Shown here one piece after another: positions 17,301-26,483 of a stretch of DNA of 56,077 nucleotides. The notes beneath the pieces are model-generated. The model searched no databases. It was not told where the DNA came from and worked only from the letters and a program-made list of their open reading frames with translations. The position numbers and the translations under genes are program-made. Within the stretch, counting starts at the first letter, position 1; every line of letters begins with the position of its first letter. Location: the NCBI GenBank assembly GCA_019695075.1, contig JAIBAS010000006.1, forward strand, positions 1 to 56,077, in the 5' to 3' direction. The DNA comes from Promineifilum sp. GTDB lineage: Bacteria; Chloroflexota; Anaerolineae; Promineifilales; Promineifilaceae.

Positions 17301-18890
17301 GTCGTGCCCCGTCCCGGCCGGAATGCTGATCTGCACCTGCGAACCGGTCATAGATAGCTCGGCGTCGCCCAGAGGATTCACGAAGGCCCACAACTGCGGG
17401 TTCAGCTGACAGCCGCTGAAGTCGTCGGAGATGGGCGTTTGGACGTTGGGATTGATCAGCAGCGCGGCCGCCGTCGTGTCGCCGAATATCTCCAGTGCCG
17501 CGGGGTTGGCGTTACCGCTGAGATCGCCCAGCCAGCCCTGGAAGGTGGAGCCGGCGGCCGGTGTCACGGTCAGGCTGACGTCTTCGCCAAAGCGATAGCT
17601 CTGCTTCTGGGGCGACACGTCGATTGTGCCCGTGCCGGTGCCGGTCGCGTTGACGGTCAGCGTCGGCTTGGGCTGCACGCTGGCGAGGTTGACGGTCACG
17701 TTGCCGAAGCGGGCGTCCACGTGGTGGGCCACCAGGAGGATGGCGCCGCTCTTCGGCTCGCCGTTGTTGCCCTGTTGCTCAAAATCCCAGGTGGCCGGCT
17801 CGGCCTGGCTGGCCTCCCAGACCTTGAAGCGGTAGGTGGCTGGCTTGGCGGAGTTGGCGCTCGAGGTGATACTGACTTTGAAGATGTAGGGGGTGTTCAG
17901 GCTGAGAGTGCGAGCGCTTTCACCCAGAAGGTTGCCGCGATGGCCCACCAGTTGCAGGCCCTCGCTGGGCGTCGCGCCGCCCTTCCAGCGGTACCAGGCG
18001 AGCGCGCCGAGACGCCGCCAGCCGGTGCGCGGTTGGGTGTCGTTCTCGGCCCAGTAGTGGCCCTGCCAGCGTACCATGACGCCGACGCCCGGCCCGTTGC
18101 TGGGGCCGGTGTAGCCGCTGGGGTCAACGGCCAGGATGGTGATGGGCACGGTGACAGTGTAGTCACGCCAGGACAGGTCGCCGATGGCCAACAGGCGGTC
18201 GAAGTCCAGAACCGTCGGCCGGGCCGCGCCGTTGTCGATGGTCCACTGTCCGTCCACCACCTGGGCGACGTCGGTCACTTTGGTCGCCGCGCCCCAGTTG
18301 ACGGTGATGTTCTGGGGTGGCGTCCAGGTCGGGCCGGCGCTGTAGTTGACGGTGACGACGGCCTGGCTGGACGTCAGGGCGCTGTCGAGAGCGGTAATGA
18401 CCACCTGGTTACTGCCCATCAGGAGGTCGGTGTAGTCCAGCTCGATGTTGAAGTCGCCGGCCTGGGCCAGGCGTAGGTTGTCTGGCCCGCGAGAGAGGTT
18501 CTGCGGCGGGCCGCCGTTGAGGGTGTAGGTCAGGCTGGTGATGGGCACGGCGCTGCTGACGTTGCCAAGGATGTTGACCCACTTCTGGGGATCGCCGCGC
18601 AGGCCGGCCGCCTGTGTCGCGCCATACCAGACGTTGATCACGGGCGCGTTGGGTGAATCTTGAAAGTCGAGGCCGAGATGGCCGGCCGCGCCGGATGGCG
18701 TCGTGACGAGGCCATCTGGTTGCCTGGGCGCGCCGCCTTCCAGGGGCGGCATGGCGCTCTCGTCGTCGCTGGGGGCCGTGACCGGAGTGACCGCGTTGGC
18801 AGCATCGGCCCAGGCCCCGACGCCGCTGGTCGTTAGAACGACCACCAGCAGCAGAGCCAGAAGCCAAAGCCCTCTTGCCTGTCTGTTCAT
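14385..18890 (-). CDS. Giant secreted modular protein, N-terminal type B (1501 aa)
   Basis: The protein starts MNRQARG, with a strong hydrophobic signal segment ending GAWA; GGAGAG lies upstream of ATG 18890, so I prefer this to a longer frame from 19016. An N-terminal block of about 360 residues (VWYGATQ, DPQKWVNI, GVMVRWQGH, RRLGALAWYRW, GAILLVAHH, FGNVTVN) is shared with the protein at 23982 and looks like a concanavalin-type lectin fold of unknown ligand. Then follow one InlB-type repeat, a DUF1349-like domain (SDDFSGCQL...DYFFNSKSPIVPED), seven more repeats, a second DUF1349-like domain (SDDFDGCGAL...FFNETAPITPED), a final Cys-containing repeat and the tail FLPMAIR. It probably acts in the extracellular matrix or as an adhesin. 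No promoter box was found upstream, so it may be read from the 19021 gene. Confidence 0.8.
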   Translation of the reverse strand: MNRQARGLWLLALLLVVVLTTSGVGAWADAANAVTPVTAPSDDESAMPPLEGGAPRQPDGLVTTPSGAAGHLGLDFQDSPNAPVINVWYGATQAAGLRGDPQKWVNILGNVSSAVPITSLTYTLNGGPPQNLSRGPDNLRLAQAGDFNIELDYTDLLMGSNQVVITALDSALTSSQAVVTVNYSAGPTWTPPQNITVNWGAATKVTDVAQVVDGQWTIDNGAARPTVLDFDRLLAIGDLSWRDYTVTVPITILAVDPSGYTGPSNGPGVGVMVRWQGHYWAENDTQPRTGWRRLGALAWYRWKGGATPSEGLQLVGHRGNLLGESARTLSLNTPYIFKVSITSSANSAKPATYRFKVWEASQAEPATWDFEQQGNNGEPKSGAILLVAHHVDARFGNVTVNLASVQPKPTLTVNATGTGTGTIDVSPQKQSYRFGEDVSLTVTPAAGSTFQGWLGDLSGNANPAALEIFGDTTAAALLINPNVQTPISDDFSGCQLNPQLWAFVNPLGDAELSMTGSQVQISIPAGTGHDIWTGGSNAPRVMQFAKNEDFELDVKFESVFGQKNQAQGILIEADAQNFLRYNFLHDGDSYRLQAFTFTAGAPTTRINDLTLTITPPMYLRVKRIGSVWNLYYSTNGTTWAFAAGFQHDMVVSAYGPYIANSSKDPATVGLIDYFFNSKSPIVPEDNDRKLTVAIDPVGAGSVARNPVKENYACDEPVTLTPVPNTGFKFDHWSGDLTGTANPGALVMNATKNVTAHFVTDVQYTLTVSANGAGAVAKSPDKPAYSAGESVTLTATPAVGNLFTGWSGDATGTTNPLTVVVNGNMTIAGNFAAAPARTLTITVNGPGGVTKNPDKATYFHGETVTLTAVPGAGASFIGWGGALTGTLLQQSLVMDGDKTVTATFAENVFTLTLSPNANGTIAAVPAKPAYYAGEQVTLTATPNSGFRFVAWGGDLSGSANPATLVMTKNSTVTATFVADANYTVTVTTVGSGVVVKTPDKPTYGSGEQLTLTAFPGAGAEFVGWSGDVTGNENPKTITVNGNMAITATFAAAGVYSLTIVPPTNGTIEVNPVRTLYAPGEQVTLTAQPALGYIFSAWGNDATGITNPLVLTMDGNKVVSAVFEVAPIYNVAVAVAPGEDSLPHGTVAVDPEGTQFTAGTQITLTATADTGYAFAGWTGDLVSNKNPYVLTVNSDKSIFANFTDAQGVVSDDFDGCGALNSDLWTWVDPLGQAEYELTGSQLKITVPPEVNYEIWKTGNNSARMMQSIANTNFALVVKIDSPVTETYQTQGVLIEASPTNFIRADFLYDGTQETPGVQFFVGTVNNGQGRVRIQVPVVDPQDEIYMLIRRTGDAWKFYYSSIRTGPWTGVGGFNYGLPVQSVGVFVASTAPRNTPQPGHTALFDFFFNETAPITPEDANAPAITVTKVGQGTVTATPAGPTYTCGQRVQLRAAAATGWRFQNWSVDLNGVNPIQTLVVNRRHNVTATFIQPTSFDIFLPMAIR

Positions 18891-18973
18891 GAAGTACTCT
18901 CCGTTGTGGCTAACATCGCCAAGAATGAAGAATGGGAGTGCCCTCCACGGCGCACTCCTGGCACTCGACGAGG

Positions 18974-19012
18974 CCATGATGGGGCGGCCGGCAGCCGGCT
19001 GCCCCATCATGG
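18974..19012 (-). terminator. Large hairpin after the 19021-23910 gene
   Basis: A perfect 12-bp stem (18974-18985 with 19001-19012) continues, after one mismatch, into five more base pairs. It lies 8 nt past the stop codon, without a T tract. It may act as a partial terminator or mRNA-stability hairpin inside the two-gene unit. Confidence 0.6.
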
Positions 19013-19020
19013 ACAATCGT

Positions 19021-22000
19021 CTATCTCAAGATAACTGGCACAACCAGCTTGTAGCCTTCGCTGCTGGCCACGAACTCGGCCGTCAGGTTGATATCTCCGG
19101 CCACAGTCACCGTGCGCACGGGGTTGGAGCCGGTGGCGTCGCCTGTCCAGCCGCGGAAGATCCAGCCGGCGGCCGGCACCGCCCGCAGCGTAACCTGCTG
19201 GCCACAGTAGTAGCCTTGGTTCGGGTTGCGCGTCACCGCGCCCGAGCCGGTGATGTCAACGTTGATCGTGTAACGGCTGTCCTCAGCGGTGATGGGTGAG
19301 GCAGTGTTAAAGAAGTAGTCAACCACGGCCGTATGGGTGGGCAGATTGCCCTTGAAGCGGGTATTGCCGGCGTAGACGCCGACCTGATTCACCTCTACGG
19401 CGAACTCAAAATCGACGCTCTTGACCCATTCGCCCGCCTGACCCATCTTGTACCATTGTTCCCACTTCGCGCCGGTGCGAACGATACGCATGTACATCGG
19501 CACGGAGGCACTGCTATCGGCGATGGGAACCACAGTCGTCTTGCGCGGCTTGGCCTGGTCGCCGTCAATGGTGACGGCGTAGACGTTGATTTCGTTAGCC
19601 TGGCGCGCATGGAACTCAAACCGCAGGAAGGTATCTTCGTCCTGCTGGATGAGGATGCCCTGCATGGCCAGGAAGCCCTCGATGGCGGAGTCGAACTTAG
19701 CCTCGACGGTGAAGTCGGTGTCGTTCGATGGTTGCATCAGGCGCGGGGCGTCGATACCGGTTGTCCAGACGTTGTGCGCCGGGGCCGTGGCGTCACCGCC
19801 GGGCACCGTGATGGCGATCTGGTCGCCGCGCAGCGACAATTGGACGTTATCCTCGTCCAGCGGGTTGACCCACGTCCAGCGGCTGTCCACCTCGCAGGCG
19901 GCGAAGTCGTCGGAGAAGATGCCCGACGAGGCGCTGGTGGAGAAGGACAGGTCGTCTGACTCGACGAGGTGACCGAAGCCGTCAACCGACGTTAGCTTGT
20001 AGTGGTAGAACGTCTCCGGCGACAGGCCGGTCAGGATCACTTCGTGTGCGGTTACCAGGGCATCCTTGGTCACTGTGCCGCCGAGGTAATCGACATCCTC
20101 GCCATAGTCAACCTGGCTGGTGCCGGGCACGTCCGTCGTCCAGGTGACGCGGGCGGTTGTGCCGCCGGGCAGGACTTCCACATCAGGGTTGCTGATCTCG
20201 ATGGGCGTTGTGTCGATGCCGAAGACGGCCTCGACTGTGAGGTTACCCTCCATGACGACGACGGCCGGGGCGACATCGTTGCTGATGTCGCCGGTCCAGA
20301 TGACGAACTCCATGCCGGAGTCGGGCACGGGCGTCAGGGTGACGATGTCGCCGTAGAGGTAGTACTCCTTGACCGGGGTCACATTGACGTGGCCGGCGCC
20401 CTGGGCGGTGGCCGTGACGGTATAGTGTTGCTGGGTGAACTCGGCGGTGATGCTCTTGTCGCTAACCATCTCCACCGTGGTCGTCAGTTCCGTGCCGGTC
20501 AGGTCGCCGCCCCAGCCGTCGAAGACCCAGCCGTTGGCGGGCGCGGCCTGCAAGGTCACCACCTGGCCGTGGCCGTAGGTCGGTTGGTCGGGGTCTTTGG
20601 TCACAACGCCGCCAACCTGGCCGACCTCGCTGTTGCTGACGATGTCCACGGTCAGGTCATACTGGTTCTGCACGAGCCTGGCGATGGCCACTACGTTCTG
20701 CGACATGGACAGGTGTAGCACCGGGTCAGTTCCACTGACGCCTTCGCCTTCCCAGCCGGTGAACGTCCAGCCGAGTTCGGGTGTCACGGTGATCGTCACT
20801 GCCTCGCCGTAGAGGTAGGTCGGCTGGACAGGCTCGACAGTAATCGTGCCGCCCAGGCCGACGCCTTCGGTGATGATCAGGGTGTCGAGCGTGTATTCGT
20901 CCTGGTCAAAGGTAGCCGTGATGTTCATGTTGCCGGTCACCGACACGACAGCCACGGGGTCTGTGCCGGTGTAGCCGCCCGACCAGCCGACGAAGCTCCA
21001 GCCGGGCGTCGGCGTGGCCGTCAGGGTGACGTTCGTTCCATAGACATAGCCGGCCGCGTCGGGGCTTTTTGTCACCGTGCCGCCGACGCCGTCGCCGTTG
21101 CTGGTCACGTTGACGTTGACCGTGTAGAGTGTGCTGTTGGTGAAGGTCGCGGTGACGTTTTCAGACTTGGTCAGGTTGATGGTCTTGACCAACTCGCCGC
21201 CGCTGAGCGCGCCGCTCCAGCCCTGGAAGGTCCAGTCGGGCGCGGGCGCGGCCGTCAGCGTGACCGTCTCATTGCAGCCATAGGATGCCTTGTCGGGGTC
21301 GCGCGTCACCGTGCCCTGGCCAACCTTGGTTACGTTCAGTTCGATGGGCGGGTCTTCCACCGCGATCGGGTCGCTCTGGCTGATGAAGTAGTCGATGACG
21401 TTGACGTGGGCCGGGTCGGTGCCGGTGTTGCCGACGTAGGGGCCGATCTGGCTCATAACCATCGCGCGCACGTAGTCGGTGGCCAGCGTCCAGTTCGTGC
21501 CGTCGGTCGAGTACTGGATGTTCCAGATGTCGCCGGTGCGGTTGACGCGCAGGTAGCTGGGGGCAGTGATGCCAACGGGCGTCGTGAAAACCACCGTGCT
21601 ATTGCCCGACACCGTGTTAGCAACAACCAGGCTAATGACGTTGGAGTTCTCGCTCTGGAAGCCGATGCGCAGATAGTTGGCCGCGTCCTGCTGGACAAGC
21701 AGACCAATCGACTTTGTCTTCTGTGCCAGCGGCTTTTCGAACTTCACTTTGACATCGAAATCCTGATTGGCAACATATTGCATCAGGCGGGGCGCATCGA
21801 GGTTGGAGCGCCACAGGTCGTGGCCCGTGCCGGCCGGCACGGCGATCTGCGCACCCGTGCCTGTCAGCACCATCGGCGCGTCGCCCAGCGGATTGAGGTA
21901 GGACCACACCGATGAATCCAGTTCGCAAGCGCTGAAGTCATCGGAGATGAGCGCTCCTGGCGTGCGCTTGGTCTTGAAGGTCAGGATGGTCGTCGTGCCG

Positions 22001-23910
22001 GCATTATTGTTGTAGTCGACCGAGGTCAGACGGTAGTAGTAGGTCGACTCCGTTTGCAGTCCGGGCAGCACCAGCGAGTGCTTGAGCACCAGGTTATCAT
22101 CGCTGACCAGGGGCTTCTCAAGCGCCTGGGTCAGGCCATACTCCACCTTGCTGGAGGCGGCCTCGTTTGTTGTCCAGGTGACGGTTGCCTGGGAGTCGGT
22201 CGTGACGACGTTGATGTTGGTGATCTGCGGCGGCGTCAGGTCGGGTGGCTCGGTGGTGAAGCTGAAGACGTCGGCCGTCGTCATGCAGTTGCCCAGCAGG
22301 TCGCATCCGTAGAAGGTCACCGGGATTTGCGTATTGGCCGGCAAGGGCTGCGTCGGCACATAGGATACGCTCAGGTTGTTGGCCGTGCCGCTGAAAACGG
22401 GCGTCACCTTGTTGCCGTTGACGCTCATGATGATGCTGTCGCGGTTTACACCGGTGCCGAGATCGCGAAACTGGATGGTGATGTTGGTGAACACATCCAC
22501 GTCAACGCTATTGGGAGCTGGCAGGCGACTGGCGACGTAGGGCGGCGCTATATCGGGCGCGTCAGTACTGTTGCCCTTGAGGACAATCATCGGGCCAGGC
22601 TCTTCGACGAACTGGCCGATGCCGGTAGTGTAGAAGTAGGCTAGGCTGTTGTTGCCGGGCAGCAACACGGTCTTGTTCAGTGTGCGGACGCCCAGTTCCC
22701 ATTCGTCCGCCGCGGCGCCTTCGCTAATGTAGGCCGGAGACGTGCCATTGAACGAGAATTTGGGCCGCTTCCAGTACATACCCAACAGGTAGGCGGCCGA
22801 GTAGTCGATCGGACTGTAGTCCGCGGGCAGCGGGAAGGTGACGGCGACCGTATCAGCCTGGGTGCCACTCATGTGCAGGCCGATATCCGTGAAGCCCGGG
22901 ATAGTATAGTAGACGGTCGGGTAGTAGCGCGCCAGCGTATACTCCGGCGTCGCCGGGCCTTCGCGGACGTTGCCGTCGGTGGCGACAATGCGGATCTTGA
23001 ACTTGACGCCGGGCTGATTGATGATGTAGCGCAGGTTCCAATCCTTGGATATCGTGCCGCCGGCGGCGAGCACGGCCGCGGTGCCGATGTGGTTGATCGT
23101 CCCACCATTCGGGTGAGTAGAGGCATCATAGCCACCAGGCCACCAGTTGTTGCGGCCGATGTTGTGCCAATCGCGGGAGACGCCGTCGTTGTCGTCGTCG
23201 TAACCGTCGTAGTAGGCATGGAACTCGACGTACTTGGCGCCGGAACCCGGCGCGAACTGGGCGCGGAGGGTCAATTGATCCTTGTTGACCAGCAGCAAGC
23301 CGCCGGTATTGGCGGGGACTTCGACGTTGTCATCCAATGACTTGATGATCGTCAGTTCGCCGTCGGGCGCAGTGGCGGGGGAGCCGTTGACGAGAAGCGG
23401 GTGCGTATCGTCGTAGTAGATACGGACGGCGATGTCGTGGATGTGGTAGAGACCGTGCTCGGCCCAGAACGTGAACGTCGTCGTCTGCTGCAAGCTGCTG
23501 AGCGGGATCTCGCCCACCCACGGCGAGCGGCTCCAGTCGGAGCCGGTGTCCGGGGTGTAGACCGTCGGGTTGTTGCCAACGCGAAAATGGGCGCTGTGGC
23601 TGTCGTAGTTGCGCCACAGGTCGAGATAGACCTCGGCTTTGAGGGCGCCGCTAAAGTTGTCCGGGATGTTGATCTGCATCATCTTCGGGCACTTGTTCAG
23701 CACGCCCGGCTCGACGTACCATGAGCCGTTCGGGTCTTCAGGCAACCCGGCGTCGGTGCAGCCACCCGTGAATTGCGAGTGGGGCATCCAGTATTCTTTG
23801 TAGGTTACCTCACCATTGGCAGTGAAGATACCCGCTTTTGCCTCAGGCGCGCGGCCCAGGCCGACCAATACTCCAATCAGGACTACCAGTACCATTACAT
23901 AACGCTTCAT
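19021..23910 (-). CDS. Giant secreted modular protein, N-terminal type A (1629 aa)
   Basis: The signal peptide ends in PEAKA before GIFTANG, matching the paralogue at 9961. Domains in order: the shared type A N-terminal region to about residue 480, a Big_5-like Ig domain (ASRLPAPNSVDVDV), FN3 (VTWTTNEAASSKVEYG), DUF1349-like domain 1 (SDDFSACEL...DYFISQSDPIAVED), five InlB-type repeats, a second FN3 (VTWTTDVPGTSQVDYG), DUF1349-like domain 2 (SDDFAACEV...DYFFNTASPITAED), a last Cys repeat and the tail VVPVILR. Paired cysteines recur: GGC/KCPK and CDLLGNC in the N-terminal part, and one Cys in each lectin-like domain with one in the following repeat. The start at 23910 has GAGGAAGAAG. It follows the 23982 gene by 71 nt and is probably co-transcribed with it. 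Confidence 0.82.
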   Translation of the reverse strand: MKRYVMVLVVLIGVLVGLGRAPEAKAGIFTANGEVTYKEYWMPHSQFTGGCTDAGLPEDPNGSWYVEPGVLNKCPKMMQINIPDNFSGALKAEVYLDLWRNYDSHSAHFRVGNNPTVYTPDTGSDWSRSPWVGEIPLSSLQQTTTFTFWAEHGLYHIHDIAVRIYYDDTHPLLVNGSPATAPDGELTIIKSLDDNVEVPANTGGLLLVNKDQLTLRAQFAPGSGAKYVEFHAYYDGYDDDNDGVSRDWHNIGRNNWWPGGYDASTHPNGGTINHIGTAAVLAAGGTISKDWNLRYIINQPGVKFKIRIVATDGNVREGPATPEYTLARYYPTVYYTIPGFTDIGLHMSGTQADTVAVTFPLPADYSPIDYSAAYLLGMYWKRPKFSFNGTSPAYISEGAAADEWELGVRTLNKTVLLPGNNSLAYFYTTGIGQFVEEPGPMIVLKGNSTDAPDIAPPYVASRLPAPNSVDVDVFTNITIQFRDLGTGVNRDSIIMSVNGNKVTPVFSGTANNLSVSYVPTQPLPANTQIPVTFYGCDLLGNCMTTADVFSFTTEPPDLTPPQITNINVVTTDSQATVTWTTNEAASSKVEYGLTQALEKPLVSDDNLVLKHSLVLPGLQTESTYYYRLTSVDYNNNAGTTTILTFKTKRTPGALISDDFSACELDSSVWSYLNPLGDAPMVLTGTGAQIAVPAGTGHDLWRSNLDAPRLMQYVANQDFDVKVKFEKPLAQKTKSIGLLVQQDAANYLRIGFQSENSNVISLVVANTVSGNSTVVFTTPVGITAPSYLRVNRTGDIWNIQYSTDGTNWTLATDYVRAMVMSQIGPYVGNTGTDPAHVNVIDYFISQSDPIAVEDPPIELNVTKVGQGTVTRDPDKASYGCNETVTLTAAPAPDWTFQGWSGALSGGELVKTINLTKSENVTATFTNSTLYTVNVNVTSNGDGVGGTVTKSPDAAGYVYGTNVTLTATPTPGWSFVGWSGGYTGTDPVAVVSVTGNMNITATFDQDEYTLDTLIITEGVGLGGTITVEPVQPTYLYGEAVTITVTPELGWTFTGWEGEGVSGTDPVLHLSMSQNVVAIARLVQNQYDLTVDIVSNSEVGQVGGVVTKDPDQPTYGHGQVVTLQAAPANGWVFDGWGGDLTGTELTTTVEMVSDKSITAEFTQQHYTVTATAQGAGHVNVTPVKEYYLYGDIVTLTPVPDSGMEFVIWTGDISNDVAPAVVVMEGNLTVEAVFGIDTTPIEISNPDVEVLPGGTTARVTWTTDVPGTSQVDYGEDVDYLGGTVTKDALVTAHEVILTGLSPETFYHYKLTSVDGFGHLVESDDLSFSTSASSGIFSDDFAACEVDSRWTWVNPLDEDNVQLSLRGDQIAITVPGGDATAPAHNVWTTGIDAPRLMQPSNDTDFTVEAKFDSAIEGFLAMQGILIQQDEDTFLRFEFHARQANEINVYAVTIDGDQAKPRKTTVVPIADSSASVPMYMRIVRTGAKWEQWYKMGQAGEWVKSVDFEFAVEVNQVGVYAGNTRFKGNLPTHTAVVDYFFNTASPITAEDSRYTINVDITGSGAVTRNPNQGYYCGQQVTLRAVPAAGWIFRGWTGDATGSNPVRTVTVAGDINLTAEFVASSEGYKLVVPVILR

Positions 23911-23981
23911 CTTCTTCCTCGTCTATGATTGCCTCATCGTCGTTTCCGCTACGTTCAGTTGTTGATTGGCCGGGCGGGCTT

Positions 23982-26483
23982 CTATTTGTCGACGGTCATA
24001 GGCAGAAATGTTTGATAGCTTCCGCGCGCAAATGTGGCCGTGACGGTGTGATTACGCGTCACAGTCAGCTGTTGTGAAAGCGCGCTACCGGTAAGATCGC
24101 CGCTCCAGCCAACAAAACGCCATTGTACTGCCGGCACAGCGGTCAATGTGACCTTCTCATTACAGGCATATGTTTGTTTGGCCGGGTTTAGCGTTACATT
24201 ACCCTGACCAACTTTGTTGACAGTGATAGTGAAATTGCCGGGTGTATGGCCATCTTCAGGCACGATGGGGGCGGCGCTGTTGAAGAAGTAGTCGACGATG
24301 GCCGTGTGGGCCGGGGCCGGGCGGAACGGTGGTGTGCCGTGGTTGGCCCCGTAGACGCCCGTTTTGGTGACGTTCAGGGTATAGGCGAAGCTGCCGCCAG
24401 AGACCCAGTCCGTGCCGTTATCGGAATAGGAGTAGCTCCAGGACGCGCCCACGCGCGTGACGCGGAGGTAGGGCGGCGTGCTCGACAGGGGGCGGTTATA
24501 GATCAGCGCCTTGGGATTGCCATCCAGGAACCGCGCCGCGAACAGTTGGATGGAGTTGCCGTCGTGGTAGACCTCGAAGCGCAGGAAGTTATTGGCGTCC
24601 TGTTCCACCAACAGGCCTTGCATCTGGTAGCGCTGGCTGACGACGGACTCGAACTTGGCGATGATCTCGAAGTCGGTGTTCTGCGTCGGTTGCATCACCC
24701 GTACTGACAGATTGCCGCCCGTCCAGATGTTGTGCGAGACGTTGGCCGGCACGTTGAGCAACAATTGGGTGCCGTTGACGGTTTGGCTACCCTGGCCGGT
24801 GGGGTTGATGAATGTCCACAGGCTCGTGTTCAGGGCACAACTGTTGAAGTCGTCGGACACAGGCGAGTTGGCATTGGCGGCGATGAAGTTGGCGACGATG
24901 GTCTTCGTCCGGTTCATGACGACGAGGGCGGGGTTGTCGGAAGACACCAGGTCGCCCGTCCAGCCGGCAAAGATAAAGCCGGTGTTGGGTCGCGGGGTCA
25001 GCGCGACTTGCTCGCCGTAGTTGTACTTGCGCTTGTCGGGGGCAACCGTGACCGAGCCACCGCCGCTGGAGGAGATATTGAGCTTGATCTCCTCGGCCGA
25101 CGGCTGGAAGTTCGCGCCCACGGCGACATCCGAGGTGATGTCGAAGACGATAGGATTCTCGTTGCCGGAGAAGTCGCCCGTCCAGTTGCTCAGGGCGTAG
25201 CCGGTCGCGCCCTGCGCCCGAATCTCGACGCGCTCGCCGTAGGTATAGGTGGTCTTGGAAGGCGTGACGATGATCTGGCCGTTGGCCGGCGGGACGACGT
25301 TGAGCGTGAAAGTCTGGGCCGTAATCGGCTTGACGGTGACATTGCCGAAACTGACCATTGCCTGGTGGGCAACGAGCAGAATGGAGCCGGTGCTCGGCTC
25401 GCCAATGTTGCCGGGCGCGGATAGATACCATTCGGGCGGTTCGGGATCAGACGCGCGCCAGAACTTGAAGCGGTAGTTGGACGGCGCGCCGGCCAGGGGC
25501 GACGTCTGGACGCTCATCTTGAAGATATAGGGGGTGCTTAGCTCGATGGTGCGGTCGGTGCGCTTATCGACGATGTTGCTCGCGCCGCCGCCGTTGCCGC
25601 GCAACTCGAAAGCAGTGTCGCCATTGGGCGCCCAGCGATACCAGGCCAGAGCCCCGAAATGACGCCAGTAGTCGCGCGGTTGGGACGTGCCTTCATGCCC
25701 CTGCCAGCGCACGATGATGCCGACGCCCGCGCCGTTGCTGGGCGGTCCCCACTCGGCGGTGTTGAGCGAATTGACCGTCACGGGCACAGTGACCTCGTAA
25801 TCGGTCCAGCTCATATCGCCGATGGCCATCAGGCGGTCGTAGCCGGGGACAACGTTTTCCAGACGGCCGCCGAGGATGGCCCAGCGACCATCGACGACCT
25901 GCGCGCCGGCCTGCACACTGCCGAGCGCGCTCCAGTTGGCGGTGTAGGGCATGGGCCAGGTGTTGCCGGCGTCGTAGTTGACGGTGACCGTCTTGGTCAC
26001 CTGGGTCACGCCGTCATTGGCCTTGATGAGGACGGTGTTGGCCCCCTCGACCAGTTCGGTGATGGCCAGCTCGATGTTGAAATCGCCCGCGCCATACAAT
26101 CGCTCGCCGGTGGGGCCAAGGGACAAAGTCTGGTCCGGCCCGCCGTTGAGGGAGTACTTCAGCGAGGTCGTGCCCGTGGCCGTGCCCGGGATGTTGACCC
26201 ACTGCTGCGGGTTACCCAGCTGGCCGAAGTTCTGTGTCGTGCCATACCAGACGTCAATCGCCGGAGCATCGGACGAGGCAGGCGCAGCGGCCGGGGCTTC
26301 GTAGCTGATGATCGGGTAGGGATATGGCGCGCCATCCTCAACGGGCGGCACTTCCGTATCTGCAATGAGACCTTGGTCGTTGGGGCTGGCCGGCACAGGT
26401 GTATCGGCGCGGAGAAACGCCGGGTGTACCAGTAGCACCAGCAAGGCCATGACGGCAAGCAGGATAAAACGCGAGTATCTCAT
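23982..26483 (-). CDS. Secreted modular protein, N-terminal type B (833 aa)
   Basis: The smallest member of the secreted set. The signal peptide spans about 1-26 (hydrophobic, ending FLRA). The type B N-terminal lectin-like block (VWYGTTQ, GNPQQWVNI, GIIVRWQGH, RHFGALAWYRW, GSILLVAHQ) matches the protein at 14385. It is followed by two InlB-type repeats, a DUF1349-like domain (SDDFNSCAL...DYFFNSAAPIVPED), a final repeat with Cys (TYACNE) and the tail FLPMTVDK, which departs from the usual terminal Arg. The start ATG 26483 has AAGGAG about 10 nt upstream. It is the first gene of the B-A-B-A series and has a box promoter at 26512 with a leader of about 20 nt. Confidence 0.8.
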   Translation of the reverse strand: MRYSRFILLAVMALLVLLVHPAFLRADTPVPASPNDQGLIADTEVPPVEDGAPYPYPIISYEAPAAAPASSDAPAIDVWYGTTQNFGQLGNPQQWVNIPGTATGTTSLKYSLNGGPDQTLSLGPTGERLYGAGDFNIELAITELVEGANTVLIKANDGVTQVTKTVTVNYDAGNTWPMPYTANWSALGSVQAGAQVVDGRWAILGGRLENVVPGYDRLMAIGDMSWTDYEVTVPVTVNSLNTAEWGPPSNGAGVGIIVRWQGHEGTSQPRDYWRHFGALAWYRWAPNGDTAFELRGNGGGASNIVDKRTDRTIELSTPYIFKMSVQTSPLAGAPSNYRFKFWRASDPEPPEWYLSAPGNIGEPSTGSILLVAHQAMVSFGNVTVKPITAQTFTLNVVPPANGQIIVTPSKTTYTYGERVEIRAQGATGYALSNWTGDFSGNENPIVFDITSDVAVGANFQPSAEEIKLNISSSGGGSVTVAPDKRKYNYGEQVALTPRPNTGFIFAGWTGDLVSSDNPALVVMNRTKTIVANFIAANANSPVSDDFNSCALNTSLWTFINPTGQGSQTVNGTQLLLNVPANVSHNIWTGGNLSVRVMQPTQNTDFEIIAKFESVVSQRYQMQGLLVEQDANNFLRFEVYHDGNSIQLFAARFLDGNPKALIYNRPLSSTPPYLRVTRVGASWSYSYSDNGTDWVSGGSFAYTLNVTKTGVYGANHGTPPFRPAPAHTAIVDYFFNSAAPIVPEDGHTPGNFTITVNKVGQGNVTLNPAKQTYACNEKVTLTAVPAVQWRFVGWSGDLTGSALSQQLTVTRNHTVTATFARGSYQTFLPMTVDK

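Noticed and set aside
18891-19016. N-terminal extension of the giant type B protein (42 extra codons)
   Set aside because: The extension covers the terminator hairpin of the upstream gene and would bury the signal peptide. ATG 18890 has a good ribosome site.
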